DNA of 64,000 nt, taken from the NCBI RefSeq assembly GCF_004353505.1, contig NZ_SMNQ01000001.1:620001-684000 (forward strand), in the 5' to 3' direction. Below, in pieces: positions 51,221 through 59,390 of the stretch. A program made the position numbers and the translations under genes. Position 1 is the stretch's first letter. Every line of letters starts with the position of its first letter. The DNA is from Streptomyces sp. WAC05374 (GTDB lineage: Bacteria > Actinomycetota > Actinomycetes > Streptomycetales > Streptomycetaceae). The notes beneath the pieces were generated by a model, which was not told the DNA's origin, did not search any database, and worked only from the letters and a program-made list of their open reading frames with translations.

Positions 51221-52351
51221 ATGGGGCGGCGATGCTTGGTGCTCAGCGCGAGCATGGGCGCGGGCCACGACGCGGTGGCCGGCGAACTGGCCCGCCGGCT
51301 GCGCGCGGACGGCCACGACGTCCTGGTCCGGGACGTGCTGACGCTGCTCCCGCCGGGCGCGGGGCCGGCGGTGCGCGGCTTCTACCGGTTCGTGGTGCGG
51401 CGCCTGCCCCCGGTGTACGAGGCGATCTACGCGCTGTTCCTGGCGCCCCGGCCCGCTCCCCGCCCCTCCCGCCCCTCCCGCTCCTCCCGCCGGGGCCTGG
51501 ACGTGACGCCGATGGCCGCGCTGGCCGAGCGGAAGCTGGGCGCGCTCGTGGCGCGGTGGCGGCCCGACGTGATCGTCTCCACCTTCCACCTGGCGGGCCA
51601 GATCACCGGCCGGATGCGCGGCCGGGGCGCGCTGGACGTGCCGTGCGCGGTGTTCGTCACCGACTTCGCGGTGCACCGCGCCTGGCTGGACCCGGGCAAC
51701 GACCTGTACCTCTGCGTCACCGAAACGGCCGCCCGCGCGGCCCGGGAGGGCACCGGACGGCCGGCGGTCGCCACGGGGCCGGTCGTGCCGCCGGAGTTCC
51801 ACAAGGCGGAGGGCCTCGCACCGGAGACGGACGGGCGGCCGGTGGTCCTGCTGTCCGCCGGCGCGTGGGGCGTGGGGCCGGGGCTGCTGCGGACCGCCGG
51901 GGCGCTCGCCCGGCACGGCGTGGCGCCGGTGCTGCTGTGCGGGCGCGACGAACGGCTGCGCCGGCGGGCCGCCCGACTGCCGGGGGTGCGGGCGCTCGGC
52001 TGGACGGACGACATGCCGGGGACGATGGCGTCGGCACGGGTCCTCGTGGACAACGCGGCGGGCCAGACCGCGGTGCAGGCGCTCGCCGCCGGGCTGCCGG
52101 TGGTCGGCCACCGCCCCATCCCCGGGCACGGGGCCGTGGGGGTGCGGGAGATGGCCGCGGAGGGCCTGACCACGTACGCCGCCGGCCTCGCCGGCCTGCT
52201 GGCGGCGGTGGACGAACTGGCGCGCCCGGGGCCCGCGAGGGACCGGCGGACGGCGGCCGGCTCGGCGGTGTTCCGGGCCGACGCCGCCCGCCTGGTCGCG
52301 GACCTCGCGCACCGCGGTGGTGCTCAGGGTGGCTCGAAGGACCCGCCTTAG
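51221..52351 (+). CDS. GT28 / MGDG-synthase-like glycosyltransferase
   Basis: 376-residue GT-B enzyme. CLVLSASMGAGHDAVAGELARRL near residue 4 is the hallmark N-terminus of diacylglycerol glycosyltransferases and MurG-like enzymes. FVTDFAVHRAWLDPGNDLYLCVTE near residue 145 and DNAAGQTAVQALAAGLPVVGH near 277 follow. A Pro/Arg/Ser linker sits at about 75-90. ATG at 51221 follows GGAGGG. It is likely to glycosylate a membrane lipid, and the divergent SDR, transporter and deacetylase may modify the product. Overlaps the convergent NAT gene by four bases. Confidence 0.83.
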   Translation: MGRRCLVLSASMGAGHDAVAGELARRLRADGHDVLVRDVLTLLPPGAGPAVRGFYRFVVRRLPPVYEAIYALFLAPRPAPRPSRPSRSSRRGLDVTPMAALAERKLGALVARWRPDVIVSTFHLAGQITGRMRGRGALDVPCAVFVTDFAVHRAWLDPGNDLYLCVTETAARAAREGTGRPAVATGPVVPPEFHKAEGLAPETDGRPVVLLSAGAWGVGPGLLRTAGALARHGVAPVLLCGRDERLRRRAARLPGVRALGWTDDMPGTMASARVLVDNAAGQTAVQALAAGLPVVGHRPIPGHGAVGVREMAAEGLTTYAAGLAGLLAAVDELARPGPARDRRTAAGSAVFRADAARLVADLAHRGGAQGGSKDPP

Positions 52352-53190
52352 GGCCTGCTGGTGGCCAGCCACTCCTCGTGGGCGCGGGTGACGCGGTCCC
52401 ACAGGGTGGCGCGGTCCCGCGCGTCCAGGGCGTCCAGGTTCCGGCCGAAGACGTCCGCGAGTGCGGCGTACCACTCCTCCGCCGTGTCCAGCGTGCGTTC
52501 GGTGCGCCCGGCGGCGTCGATGCGGGTGAGGACGCGGCCCCGCATGAGGTCGAGCCCCTTCGCGTCGCGGCGCAGGGCCGCGAACGTGTTCAGGAACGGC
52601 GAGTCCGGCGCGGTGGACAGCCGCAGGTGCTCCGCGGCGAAGTCGGCCATCGTGACGGGGCGGGCGGCGAACTCCATGACGGGGAAGGAGCTGCCCGGGT
52701 CGTTGTGGAAGGTCCAGCCGCCCGGTTCGGTGACCGAGGGTTCCATCCGGTAGGTGAACGGGCCCTGCCGGTACGTGCCGGGGCGCAGCGGCAGCGGTTC
52801 GTGGGGGCCGTCGCCGAGGCCGGCGTCGACGAACCACGCCTCGCCGCCGACGCGGACCGTCAGCGCCAGGTGGTTGCCGTTGGCGCCGCGTCCCTCGGGT
52901 TCGTGGTGGACGCCGCCGACGTGGCGGGTGACGTCGTAGCCGAGCGCCTCCAGCAGCGCGGCGAAGCCGCCGTTGAGGTGGAAGCAGTAGCCGCCGTGCC
53001 CGGCGGCGAACCGGCGTGCGGACAGCTCGGGTTCGATGCCGGGCGGTCTGCCGAGCTGGATGTCGATGTTCTCGTACGGGACGCGTTCCAGGTGGGCCCG
53101 TTGCAGTGCGGCCAGCGCCTCGGCGGAGGGTGCGCCGGGGTCGGTGACGCCGAGGCGGGTCAGGTAACCATCAAAACCCTTGAGACTCAT
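52348..53190 (-). CDS. Arylamine N-acetyltransferase homologue
   Basis: 280-residue acetyl-CoA-dependent N-acyltransferase. The catalytic triad is at the canonical positions: Cys69 in GGYCFHLN, His107 in GNHLALTV and Asp122 in FVDAGLGDG. The N-terminal RVPYENIDIQLG block is conserved. ATG at 53190. It lies 24 bp downstream of lanC on the same strand with no terminator seen, so it may be the last gene of the lanthipeptide operon. Acetylation of the peptide N-terminus or a role in arylamine detoxification are both possible; NAT homologues also act as amide synthases. Confidence 0.88.
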   Translation of the reverse strand: MSLKGFDGYLTRLGVTDPGAPSAEALAALQRAHLERVPYENIDIQLGRPPGIEPELSARRFAAGHGGYCFHLNGGFAALLEALGYDVTRHVGGVHHEPEGRGANGNHLALTVRVGGEAWFVDAGLGDGPHEPLPLRPGTYRQGPFTYRMEPSVTEPGGWTFHNDPGSSFPVMEFAARPVTMADFAAEHLRLSTAPDSPFLNTFAALRRDAKGLDLMRGRVLTRIDAAGRTERTLDTAEEWYAALADVFGRNLDALDARDRATLWDRVTRAHEEWLATSRP

Positions 53191-53214
53191 GGCCGTTCAC
53201 TCTAACGAGTGGCT

Positions 53215-54429
53215 TCAGCGGAGTCCGAGGCAGGGCAGCCAGTCGCGGTCCGCGCCCCGGGCGGTGAGCAGGGCGCTCAGCGCTCCCTCGGGACCGGTCA
53301 GCAGCCCGGACGGCCACGCGGTGCGCAGCGCGTCGGGGAGCCGCCCCTCCAGGTGGGCGGCGAGGCGGTCGCGCAGGGCGGCAGCGGCGGGCATCCGGGC
53401 GTGGCGGGCGAAGGCGTCGGCCACGGCGAGCACCCCGGCGGCGCCGTGGCAGAGCCCGAGGAGGTCCCCGGGGGTGTCGCCGAAGAGGTGGACGTCCTCG
53501 TCGTACCGCTCGGCCAGCGTGCCGAACGCCTCCCGCGCCAGGCCGGCCGTGTGCCGGTCGCCGAGCGCGTCGGCGGCGTCCCACAGGGCCCAGGCGATGC
53601 CCGGGGTGCCGTAGCACCACGCGTGGCGGGGGGCGGCGACGGCCGGGGACGGCGCCCCGTCGGGCGCGGCGGCCGGCCAGGTGCGGATGCCGCGGGGGTC
53701 GGTGCGGGACCGGGCGGCGAGCCAGTCGGTGGCGCGGCGCAGCGCCCGGGCGGTGCCGGGGTCGCCGGTGCGGCGGAACGCGGCGGTGAGGGCGGCGACG
53801 ACACCGGCCACGCCGTGGCCCATGCCGGTGTTGACGCGGCCGTTCGTCCAGGACAGGTGCGGGTGGTCCGCGTACTGGCCGGTGCGCAGGCGGGGCAGGT
53901 CGTCGTGGTCGCACAGGGCCGTGACGTGCTCGGCGTGGCCCTGGAACCGCCCATGGTCCGGTCCGTCGCCGCCGGCACACAGGGCCAGCAGGATTCCGGC
54001 GGGGCCGGTGATCAGGTCGTAGTCGGGGAAGGCGACGTCCGTGCGGCGCAGCCCGGACGCGGCACCGGCGAGGTGGTCGCGCAGCCTGCCGGCCGCCCGG
54101 TCCAGTGCCGGGTGGAGCCGTGCGCCGAGCCGCAGTCCGGTGAACGTGCCGGCCAGGCCGCCGTCGTACAGGCCGGGGTGGCCGGGACCGCGTCCCGCCG
54201 TCCCGGCCCAGACGGCGACCGCGCGGGCGGCCGTGGCGGCGCCCTCCCGTCCCCCGGCCGTGGCGGCCAGGTACGCGAGGACCGGGACGCCCGGGTCGCA
54301 GGCGTGGGGTCCGTGGCGGGGTGCCCCGGCCCACCGCTCCAGGTGTGCGAGGGCGAGGCCGGTGGCGCGGTCGGGTGCCGGGGCCGGGCCGTCCACGCCG
54401 GCGCGGCGGTCGTCGGGGCGGGTGTCCAT
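53215..54429 (-). CDS. lanC: Lanthionine synthetase C (LanC) cyclase
   Basis: 404-residue zinc enzyme that adds cysteine thiols to dehydroalanine or dehydrobutyrine to close (methyl)lanthionine rings. Zinc ligands Cys272 in HAWCYGTPG, and Cys327 and His328 in LGLCHGAAG, are intact. TGMGHGVAG near residue 200 is the conserved active-site His block. ATG at 54429 follows AGGAG with five-base spacing. It is preceded by two near-identical stem-loops that separate it from the precursor gene. A LanC-only protein next to a split LanB indicates a class I lanthipeptide. Confidence 0.9.
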   Translation of the reverse strand: MDTRPDDRRAGVDGPAPAPDRATGLALAHLERWAGAPRHGPHACDPGVPVLAYLAATAGGREGAATAARAVAVWAGTAGRGPGHPGLYDGGLAGTFTGLRLGARLHPALDRAAGRLRDHLAGAASGLRRTDVAFPDYDLITGPAGILLALCAGGDGPDHGRFQGHAEHVTALCDHDDLPRLRTGQYADHPHLSWTNGRVNTGMGHGVAGVVAALTAAFRRTGDPGTARALRRATDWLAARSRTDPRGIRTWPAAAPDGAPSPAVAAPRHAWCYGTPGIAWALWDAADALGDRHTAGLAREAFGTLAERYDEDVHLFGDTPGDLLGLCHGAAGVLAVADAFARHARMPAAAALRDRLAAHLEGRLPDALRTAWPSGLLTGPEGALSALLTARGADRDWLPCLGLR

Positions 54430-54459
54430 CGGGCTCCTGTTGCGTGCGCGGGCGTGGGC

Positions 54460-54488
54460 GGAGCCGCCCGGGCCTGCCGGGCGGCTCC
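54460..54488 (-). terminator. Stem-loop copy 1 between lanA and lanC
   Basis: GGAGCCGCCCGG / CCGGGCGGCTCC, a perfect 12-bp stem with loop GCCTG. Identical in both arms to the copy at 54619-54647. No T-run. It lies 30 bp before lanC and may be a partial terminator or mRNA-stability element. Confidence 0.65.
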
Positions 54489-54618
54489 TGTGTGTCACGA
54501 AGTCGCGGCCTCGGGCACCTTCGTGGTCGGCGGGGGCGACGGTGCCGCCGGTGGGACACCGGCGGGGCGCCGCCTCTCGCGGTGTGCGCCCGCCCCTCGG
54601 GGCGGGCCGCCGGCGCGC

Positions 54619-54647
54619 GGAGCCGCCCGGACGTGCCGGGCGGCTCC
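54619..54647 (-). terminator. Stem-loop copy 2 after lanA
   Basis: Same 12-bp stem as 54460-54488 with loop ACGTG, 20 bp downstream of the precursor stop in the direction of transcription. The usual place for an attenuator that raises precursor mRNA over downstream lanC mRNA. Confidence 0.68.
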
Positions 54648-54667
54648 TGAGCGGGCCGGGCGCCTGC

Positions 54668-54814
54668 TCAGGCGCAGATGACCACGGTCGCGCAGACGAT
54701 GATGGTGCAGACCTGGCTCATCGTCTGGACGGCGGGCAGCTCGGTGTCGGTGATGCGCTCGTCGAGGTCGTCGATGAGGGCGTCGAGGTCGGTGAGTTCG
54801 ATGGTTCCGGGCAT
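54668..54814 (-). CDS. lanA: Class I lanthipeptide precursor peptide
   Basis: 48-residue ribosomal precursor. The leader (about 1-27) is acidic with IELTDLDALIDDLDERI at residues 5-21, which resembles LanB-binding leaders but lacks a strict FNLD box. The core (about 28-48) is hydrophobic, rich in Val and Ile. Dehydratable Thr31, Ser33, Thr37 and Thr43 precede Cys36, Cys41 and Cys47, so three rings Ser33-Cys36, Thr37-Cys41 and Thr43-Cys47 are easy to draw. ATG at 54814 follows AAGGGA and lies 19 bp after lanB. No known lantibiotic matches from memory. The cleavage site is not certain. Confidence 0.8.
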   Translation of the reverse strand: MPGTIELTDLDALIDDLDERITDTELPAVQTMSQVCTIIVCATVVICA

Positions 54815-54833
54815 GGTGGGTTCCCTTCTCGCG

Positions 54834-57449
54834 CTAGTGAGCGATGGCCGCCCCGGCCGTCCGCCCGCACGCTGCGGGCGGAGTGTCGGGGACGTCTGGG
54901 GAGGCGGCGCCGCCTGGCAGGGCGGCGGCGGCGCGGGCGGCGAGGCGGTCCAGGGCCTCGCCGGTGTCGTGGGGAAGGCGGAGCAGGACTTGGGCGGCGA
55001 CGGCCGCGCCGCCGTGGAGGGGGTCGCGCAGCGGCAGGCCGGCGGGGGCGGGGAGCATCTCCTCGACGAGCAGGTCGGTGCCGGGCTGCTGGGCGCGGAG
55101 CCGGTCGACGACCGGGAGGGCCGGGAGCGCGTCGAGGTCCACGGGCACGGGCTTGGCCCCCGCCGCCGTCCGGACGAAGACGTGGCGGGGCAGGCCGGTG
55201 TCGCGCCGCAGGGCGGCGAGGGCGCGGACCTTGTCGTACGGGTCGTCCGCGGGCCGCCACAGCCGTGCGCGCTCCAGCCGCCAGGTGGCGGGGGCGAGGA
55301 CCAGTTCCCCCGCGGCGGTCACGCGGGGCAGCCGCGGGTGGCCGTGCAGGGCGCCGTCGAGGCCGTCCAGCCGCAGCAGGGTGGCGGCGGCGGGGTGACC
55401 GGCCGCCAGGAGCACCCGGACCAGCACGTCGTAGGGCGGCAGCGGGCTGCGGGTGGCGTGGTGGACGGGGACGACGCGGTGGCCGTCCGCCTCGGCGACG
55501 ATCCGCCCGCCGCTGCGGCGCAGGGTGATCCGGTCCAGCGGGAGGTAGCGCGCGCCGGTGCCGGAGGGGCCGTGGTAGGGCGTGGGGTCGGGGTCGCCGG
55601 TCCACCAGTTGGTGACGACCGGGCGGCGTACGGCGTTGGCGGCGCGTTCGGCGAGCGGCGGGACGAGCAGTTCGACGAACCGTACGCCGCTGTGCCGTTC
55701 GACGGCCGCGAGGAAGGCCCGGTGGGCGTCGGCGTTGGGGTGGCCGCCGTACAGGGCGCGCAGGCCGTCGGCGAACCGGGCGTCGAGCACACCGGCGGCG
55801 GAGGCGGTCTCCAGCACGGCGAGGGGACCGGTGTCCCCGTCCGGCAGGGGGCGCAGCAGGCAGTCCAGCGGCCAGGGTGGCAGGGCGTCGTCGGCGGGCG
55901 GGGCGCCGAGGGCGTCCAGCAGGGCGTGGTCCACGTCGGCGGGGCCCGGGCCGGTGTGGGCGGCGAGGTGGGCCAGCAGGCGCGCGTACCCGCAGTCCGG
56001 ATCGGCGGGTGCCGGCCACGCCTCGTGGGGGCGGTGTGCCACGGGCCCGGGGCGGGGGGCGTCACCGCCGGCGGGCAGCAGGGCGGCGAGGATCTCGCTG
56101 ACGGGGCGCGGCTGTTCGGTGATGGCGGCGAGCTCGGGGGCCTCCCGCGCGGCGGGGGTGCCGGCGTCGCGCAGGGCGGCGATCCGGGCGGCGACGCGCA
56201 GCCCCTGCCGGACGCGCTCGGCGGCCCGCGCGGGCACGGGGGCGTCCAGGGCACGGTACGAGTCGAGGAACCAGCCGTCGGCGGTGCCGTCCGCGGGGGT
56301 GAGCGGCCGGGGCGGGGTGCCGGCCGCCGCCACCTCCGTGGGCGGTGTCCAGGCGGTGTGGCGGAGCCGGGGGGCCGCGCACACCTGGAGGAGGCCCATG
56401 GTGTGGAGGTGCTGGAGGAAGCCGCGCAGCACGGCGGCGTCCGGTGCGGGGGCGCCGCCGGGGGGCGCCGCCGGGCCGAGGAGCGTCTTCTCCACCTCGC
56501 CGAGCGGGCACGGCCCGTCGGCGAGGACCGTGAGGACGGCGTCGAGGGCGCGGGTGCGGCGCAGGGCGACGTGGCGCAGCCGGGTGGGTTCGCGCGGGTC
56601 GACGACGTACGCCCGCAGGGAGGAGGGCGGTTGGGTGAAGTGCAGGGGCGCGGGGGCCAGCAGGGTGCCGGGGTCGGCGGTGCGCAGGTCGGGCGGGCCG
56701 GGGGGCCGGGAACGGACGAGGTGCACGTTCTCGGTTCCGGTGGCGGCGAGGGCACCGAGCGTGGTGCCGGGGGCGATCAGGAGGGTGCCGGGCGCTTCGG
56801 TGAGGACGGGTGCGGTGGCGAGCTGGCCGGCCCAGCCCCTGGGGGTGGTCTTGGCCGCCGCCCTGCCGATGACGCGCCAGAGGTACGCGGCGCGTTTCCG
56901 CAGCGGCTTGCCGCTCCAGGACTCGCCTGCCGCCAGGCGCCGTTCGACGTCGGCGAGGAGCCCGGGGGCGGCGCTTGCCAGGAGGTCCCGCAGCACGGGG
57001 TGGGTGCGGGCGAGCTCCCACACCCGTACGGCGGCCTGCTGCTGACCGTCCGTCACCTGCTGTACCAGTGCCGTGCGTTCGGCACCCGCCCGTTCGGCGT
57101 CGTGGGCCAGCGCGCGGGCGTCGGCGGCGAGACCGGCGGTGGCGGTGTGCCCGGGCAGCCGGTCCAGGAGGGCGAGATCGGCCGCGCGGGGGGCGTGTCC
57201 CGCGTGGAGGCGCCTGCGCAGTGCCAGGACGGCTCCCCGGTCGGTGTCCGCCAGCCCCGGGTGCGGCACGACGTGCGCGCCGAGCCGCTCGGCGAGGTCC
57301 CGGGCACGGGCGGCGCGCTCGTCGGCGGCGCGGGCGTGGTGGGCGACGCGCTCGAACAGGCCGGGGTCGCCCGCCGACGTCCAGGCCGCGCACGGCACTC
57401 CGGCGATCCGCAGCAGCGCCGTGGCGGTCGTGGTCCGGTCGGTCGCCAT
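54834..57449 (-). CDS. lanB: LanB lantibiotic dehydratase, glutamylation domain protein
   Basis: 871-residue tRNA-Glu-dependent dehydratase component that glutamylates Ser and Thr of the precursor. Segments such as RKRAAYLWRVIGRAAAKTTPRGW near residue 165 and NWWTGDPDP near 600 fit the Lant_dehydr_N fold, with the tail ending in a low-complexity stretch. The elimination domain is missing from this chain and is encoded by the gene just upstream, which makes this a split LanB. ATG at 57449 lies one base after that gene's stop. Followed 19 bp later by lanA. Confidence 0.87.
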   Translation of the reverse strand: MATDRTTTATALLRIAGVPCAAWTSAGDPGLFERVAHHARAADERAARARDLAERLGAHVVPHPGLADTDRGAVLALRRRLHAGHAPRAADLALLDRLPGHTATAGLAADARALAHDAERAGAERTALVQQVTDGQQQAAVRVWELARTHPVLRDLLASAAPGLLADVERRLAAGESWSGKPLRKRAAYLWRVIGRAAAKTTPRGWAGQLATAPVLTEAPGTLLIAPGTTLGALAATGTENVHLVRSRPPGPPDLRTADPGTLLAPAPLHFTQPPSSLRAYVVDPREPTRLRHVALRRTRALDAVLTVLADGPCPLGEVEKTLLGPAAPPGGAPAPDAAVLRGFLQHLHTMGLLQVCAAPRLRHTAWTPPTEVAAAGTPPRPLTPADGTADGWFLDSYRALDAPVPARAAERVRQGLRVAARIAALRDAGTPAAREAPELAAITEQPRPVSEILAALLPAGGDAPRPGPVAHRPHEAWPAPADPDCGYARLLAHLAAHTGPGPADVDHALLDALGAPPADDALPPWPLDCLLRPLPDGDTGPLAVLETASAAGVLDARFADGLRALYGGHPNADAHRAFLAAVERHSGVRFVELLVPPLAERAANAVRRPVVTNWWTGDPDPTPYHGPSGTGARYLPLDRITLRRSGGRIVAEADGHRVVPVHHATRSPLPPYDVLVRVLLAAGHPAAATLLRLDGLDGALHGHPRLPRVTAAGELVLAPATWRLERARLWRPADDPYDKVRALAALRRDTGLPRHVFVRTAAGAKPVPVDLDALPALPVVDRLRAQQPGTDLLVEEMLPAPAGLPLRDPLHGGAAVAAQVLLRLPHDTGEALDRLAARAAAALPGGAASPDVPDTPPAACGRTAGAAIAH

Positions 57450-57450
57450 G

Positions 57451-58443
57451 TCAGCCGGTCCCTTCGGCACCGGGGCCGTCGTCCTGGCCGTCGGCGGCCA
57501 GCGCCTCGGTCAGCAGGCTCTGCCGGGCCAGCGAGAACCGCCCCCGGTTCCAGTGGAAGACGGCGTAGTGCGCGGCGGCCCGGCGCGGGCCGACGAGCGC
57601 CTCGCCCGTCTCGAGGTGGTCGGCGCGCCAGCGCGACGCGGCCCGCCGTACGGCGTCCTGGTGGTCGCGCAGGCCGTGTCGCCACGCCTTGGGGAGGGCG
57701 TCGAGCTGCTCCTCGCAGGTGAGGTGCCAGTACCCGCGGATGCCTTCGGCCGCCCGCCGGAGGGACGGGTCGTGCAGGCCGCCGACGAGGCGCCGCCCGG
57801 TCTCCTCCCGTACGACCTGCCAGACCCCCCGGTGCTCCCAGCCGACGACGCCCAGGCCGTCCAGGACCGCGCGCAGGAGGGTGAGGGAGACGCGCCAGTC
57901 GGCCGGCGGCGGCTCCCCTCCCCCGCCGCGTGCGGCGTGGTGGTCCAGCCACGCCAGTGAGTCGGCGGTGAACAGGCCGTGCACGAGGGGCATGGCGCGA
58001 GGTCCGCCGAAGAGGTACGTCTCGGGCTCGTACACGCCCTCCGTGGGGCTGGCCCAGGCGCCGTCCCGGCGGTCGAAGCGGCGCAGGAGTTCGGCGCGCA
58101 GGGCGGCCACACCGGCCGGCCGCGGGGCGTGGAACCGGATGCGCAGGCCGGGTGGCTTGTGCATGAAGAAGAAGTCGTGCGCCCAGCCGCAGCCGAGGAG
58201 TTCGTGGGCTGTCTCGGCGAGCCGCCGGTACAGGGCGGGCCAGGCGTCCGGCCAGGGTGCGAGGCCGAGCTGGACCCAGCCGGTCTCCGGCAGGTCGTCG
58301 CGCAGCGCCCGCAGGCCGGCGGTGAGGAAGGTGCGGCGAGCCTCGGCGTACGCGGCGCCCTCCGCGGTCAGCGGCAGGGCGCCGAAGGGCGCGGTACGCG
58401 CGTCCTGCAGGCAGTCGGCCAGCAGTCGCTCGACGTCCACCAT
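57451..58443 (-). CDS. lanB: Split-LanB glutamate-elimination protein (thiopeptide-type bacteriocin biosynthesis domain)
   Basis: 330-residue protein equivalent to the C-terminal elimination domain of NisB/SpaB. WVQLGLAPWPDAWPALY near residue 57, DFFFMHKPPGLRIRFHA near residue 90 and a C-terminal HYAVFHWNRGRFSLARQS are typical of the SpaB_C/thiopeptide-type family. It would eliminate glutamate to leave dehydro residues. ATG at 58443 follows GGAGGAGG. First gene of the lan operon; the AT-rich spacer upstream (58508-58540) probably holds the promoter. No YcaO gene is nearby, so a thiopeptide is unlikely. Confidence 0.88.
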   Translation of the reverse strand: MVDVERLLADCLQDARTAPFGALPLTAEGAAYAEARRTFLTAGLRALRDDLPETGWVQLGLAPWPDAWPALYRRLAETAHELLGCGWAHDFFFMHKPPGLRIRFHAPRPAGVAALRAELLRRFDRRDGAWASPTEGVYEPETYLFGGPRAMPLVHGLFTADSLAWLDHHAARGGGGEPPPADWRVSLTLLRAVLDGLGVVGWEHRGVWQVVREETGRRLVGGLHDPSLRRAAEGIRGYWHLTCEEQLDALPKAWRHGLRDHQDAVRRAASRWRADHLETGEALVGPRRAAAHYAVFHWNRGRFSLARQSLLTEALAADGQDDGPGAEGTG

Positions 58444-58569
58444 GCGGCCTCCTCCGGGGGGTGTGGCTTCCTCCCAGTGGATGTCCGGACCGCGGACCGC
58501 CCAAAGCACGACAAAAGCTAGTCATACTATCAACTGGGGTACGCGGGCGCGGCCTTGCGCCACCCGCGC
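58444..58569 (-). promoter_or_regulatory. Probable lan operon promoter region
   Basis: 126 bp between the MFS remnant and the first lan gene. It contains an AT-rich patch (AAAAGCTAGTCATACTATCA, 58512-58531). This is the least GC-rich stretch of the locus, but no clear -35/-10 pair is certain. Confidence 0.4.
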
Positions 58570-59390
58570 CTACCGGCGCACACGCCAGCGGGTTCCTCGG
58601 CCGGTGCCGGGCCCGGGGGCCGCGGGACGCCCCCGGTCGCCGCGTGGCAGACCGCGAGCGAGGGTAAGGGTGACCGCGACCGAGACGGCGGCCATGACGG
58701 CCATCGCCGTGGCCGGCGAGGTGAGTTCGGCGGCGGTGCCCGCGAGGACGGCGCCCACGCCCTGCAGGGCGAGCATCCCGGAGGTGTGCAGGCCCAGGGC
58801 GTGTCCGGCGAGGCCGTCGGGCGTCAGGTCCATCAGGCGCTCCAGGAGCAGCAGGCTCGCCGCGTAGCCGAGGGCGGAGAGGGCGGTGGCGGCCACCAGC
58901 ACCGGCAGGGGCGGCCGGAGCGCGAACAGCGCGTAGGGGGCGGCGAGCAGCAACAGCAGCGGGACGGCGAGGACCCGGCGCCACCGCCCGGGCAGGAACC
59001 GGCCGGCCAGGAGGTCTCCGGTCAGCATGCCGGAGGCGGCGGACGCGAGGAGCGCGCCGGCGTCCTCGGGGGCGTACGCGACGGACAGCGACTCGCAGCC
59101 CACGATCAGCCCGTTGGGCACCCACAGGGCGAGGAACACGTACCGGCGGGGCCGCGAGGACCACAGGCGGGCGTTGTCGCGCCAGGTCGCGGCGATGGAG
59201 GGGCGCCCGGTGGCGCGGGGCGGCCGACGGGTGAGCCCCCACCGGGCGACGGCGGCGGCCACCCCGTACAGCGCGGCGGCGGCCGGCAGCGTGCCGCGCG
59301 GCGACAGGGTGGCGACGAGCACGCCGCCGAGGGCGGAGGCGGCGGTCTGCGTGGCGCCCACGGACGGGTTGAGCCGCCCGGGGGTCAGGT
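58570..59390 (-). pseudogene. N-terminally truncated MFS transporter remnant
   Basis: The frame keeps the C-terminal part of an MFS exporter: LNPSVGATQTAASALGG near its start, then about eight hydrophobic segments (LASAASGMLTGDLLAGRFLP; LGYAASLLLLERLMDL), ending at TAG 58570. The first 130-150 residues of such a protein, including TM1-4 and the DRxGRR loop, are absent. Upstream the sequence runs straight into the VOC gene stop at 59385. The only start would be GTG at 59361 without a ribosome binding site. A deletion that joined the VOC gene to the middle of an exporter gene is the simplest reading. Confidence 0.65.

Noticed and set aside
54489-54618. A second lanthipeptide precursor between the twin hairpins
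   Set aside because: Reading all minus-strand codons to the nearest stop gives no ATG or GTG and no Cys pattern; the sequence is Pro/Arg/Gly rich.
57451-58443. Thiopeptide biosynthesis
   Set aside because: The domain occurs in thiopeptide loci too, but no YcaO cyclodehydratase, dehydrogenase or pyridine synthase is nearby, whereas a LanC is.
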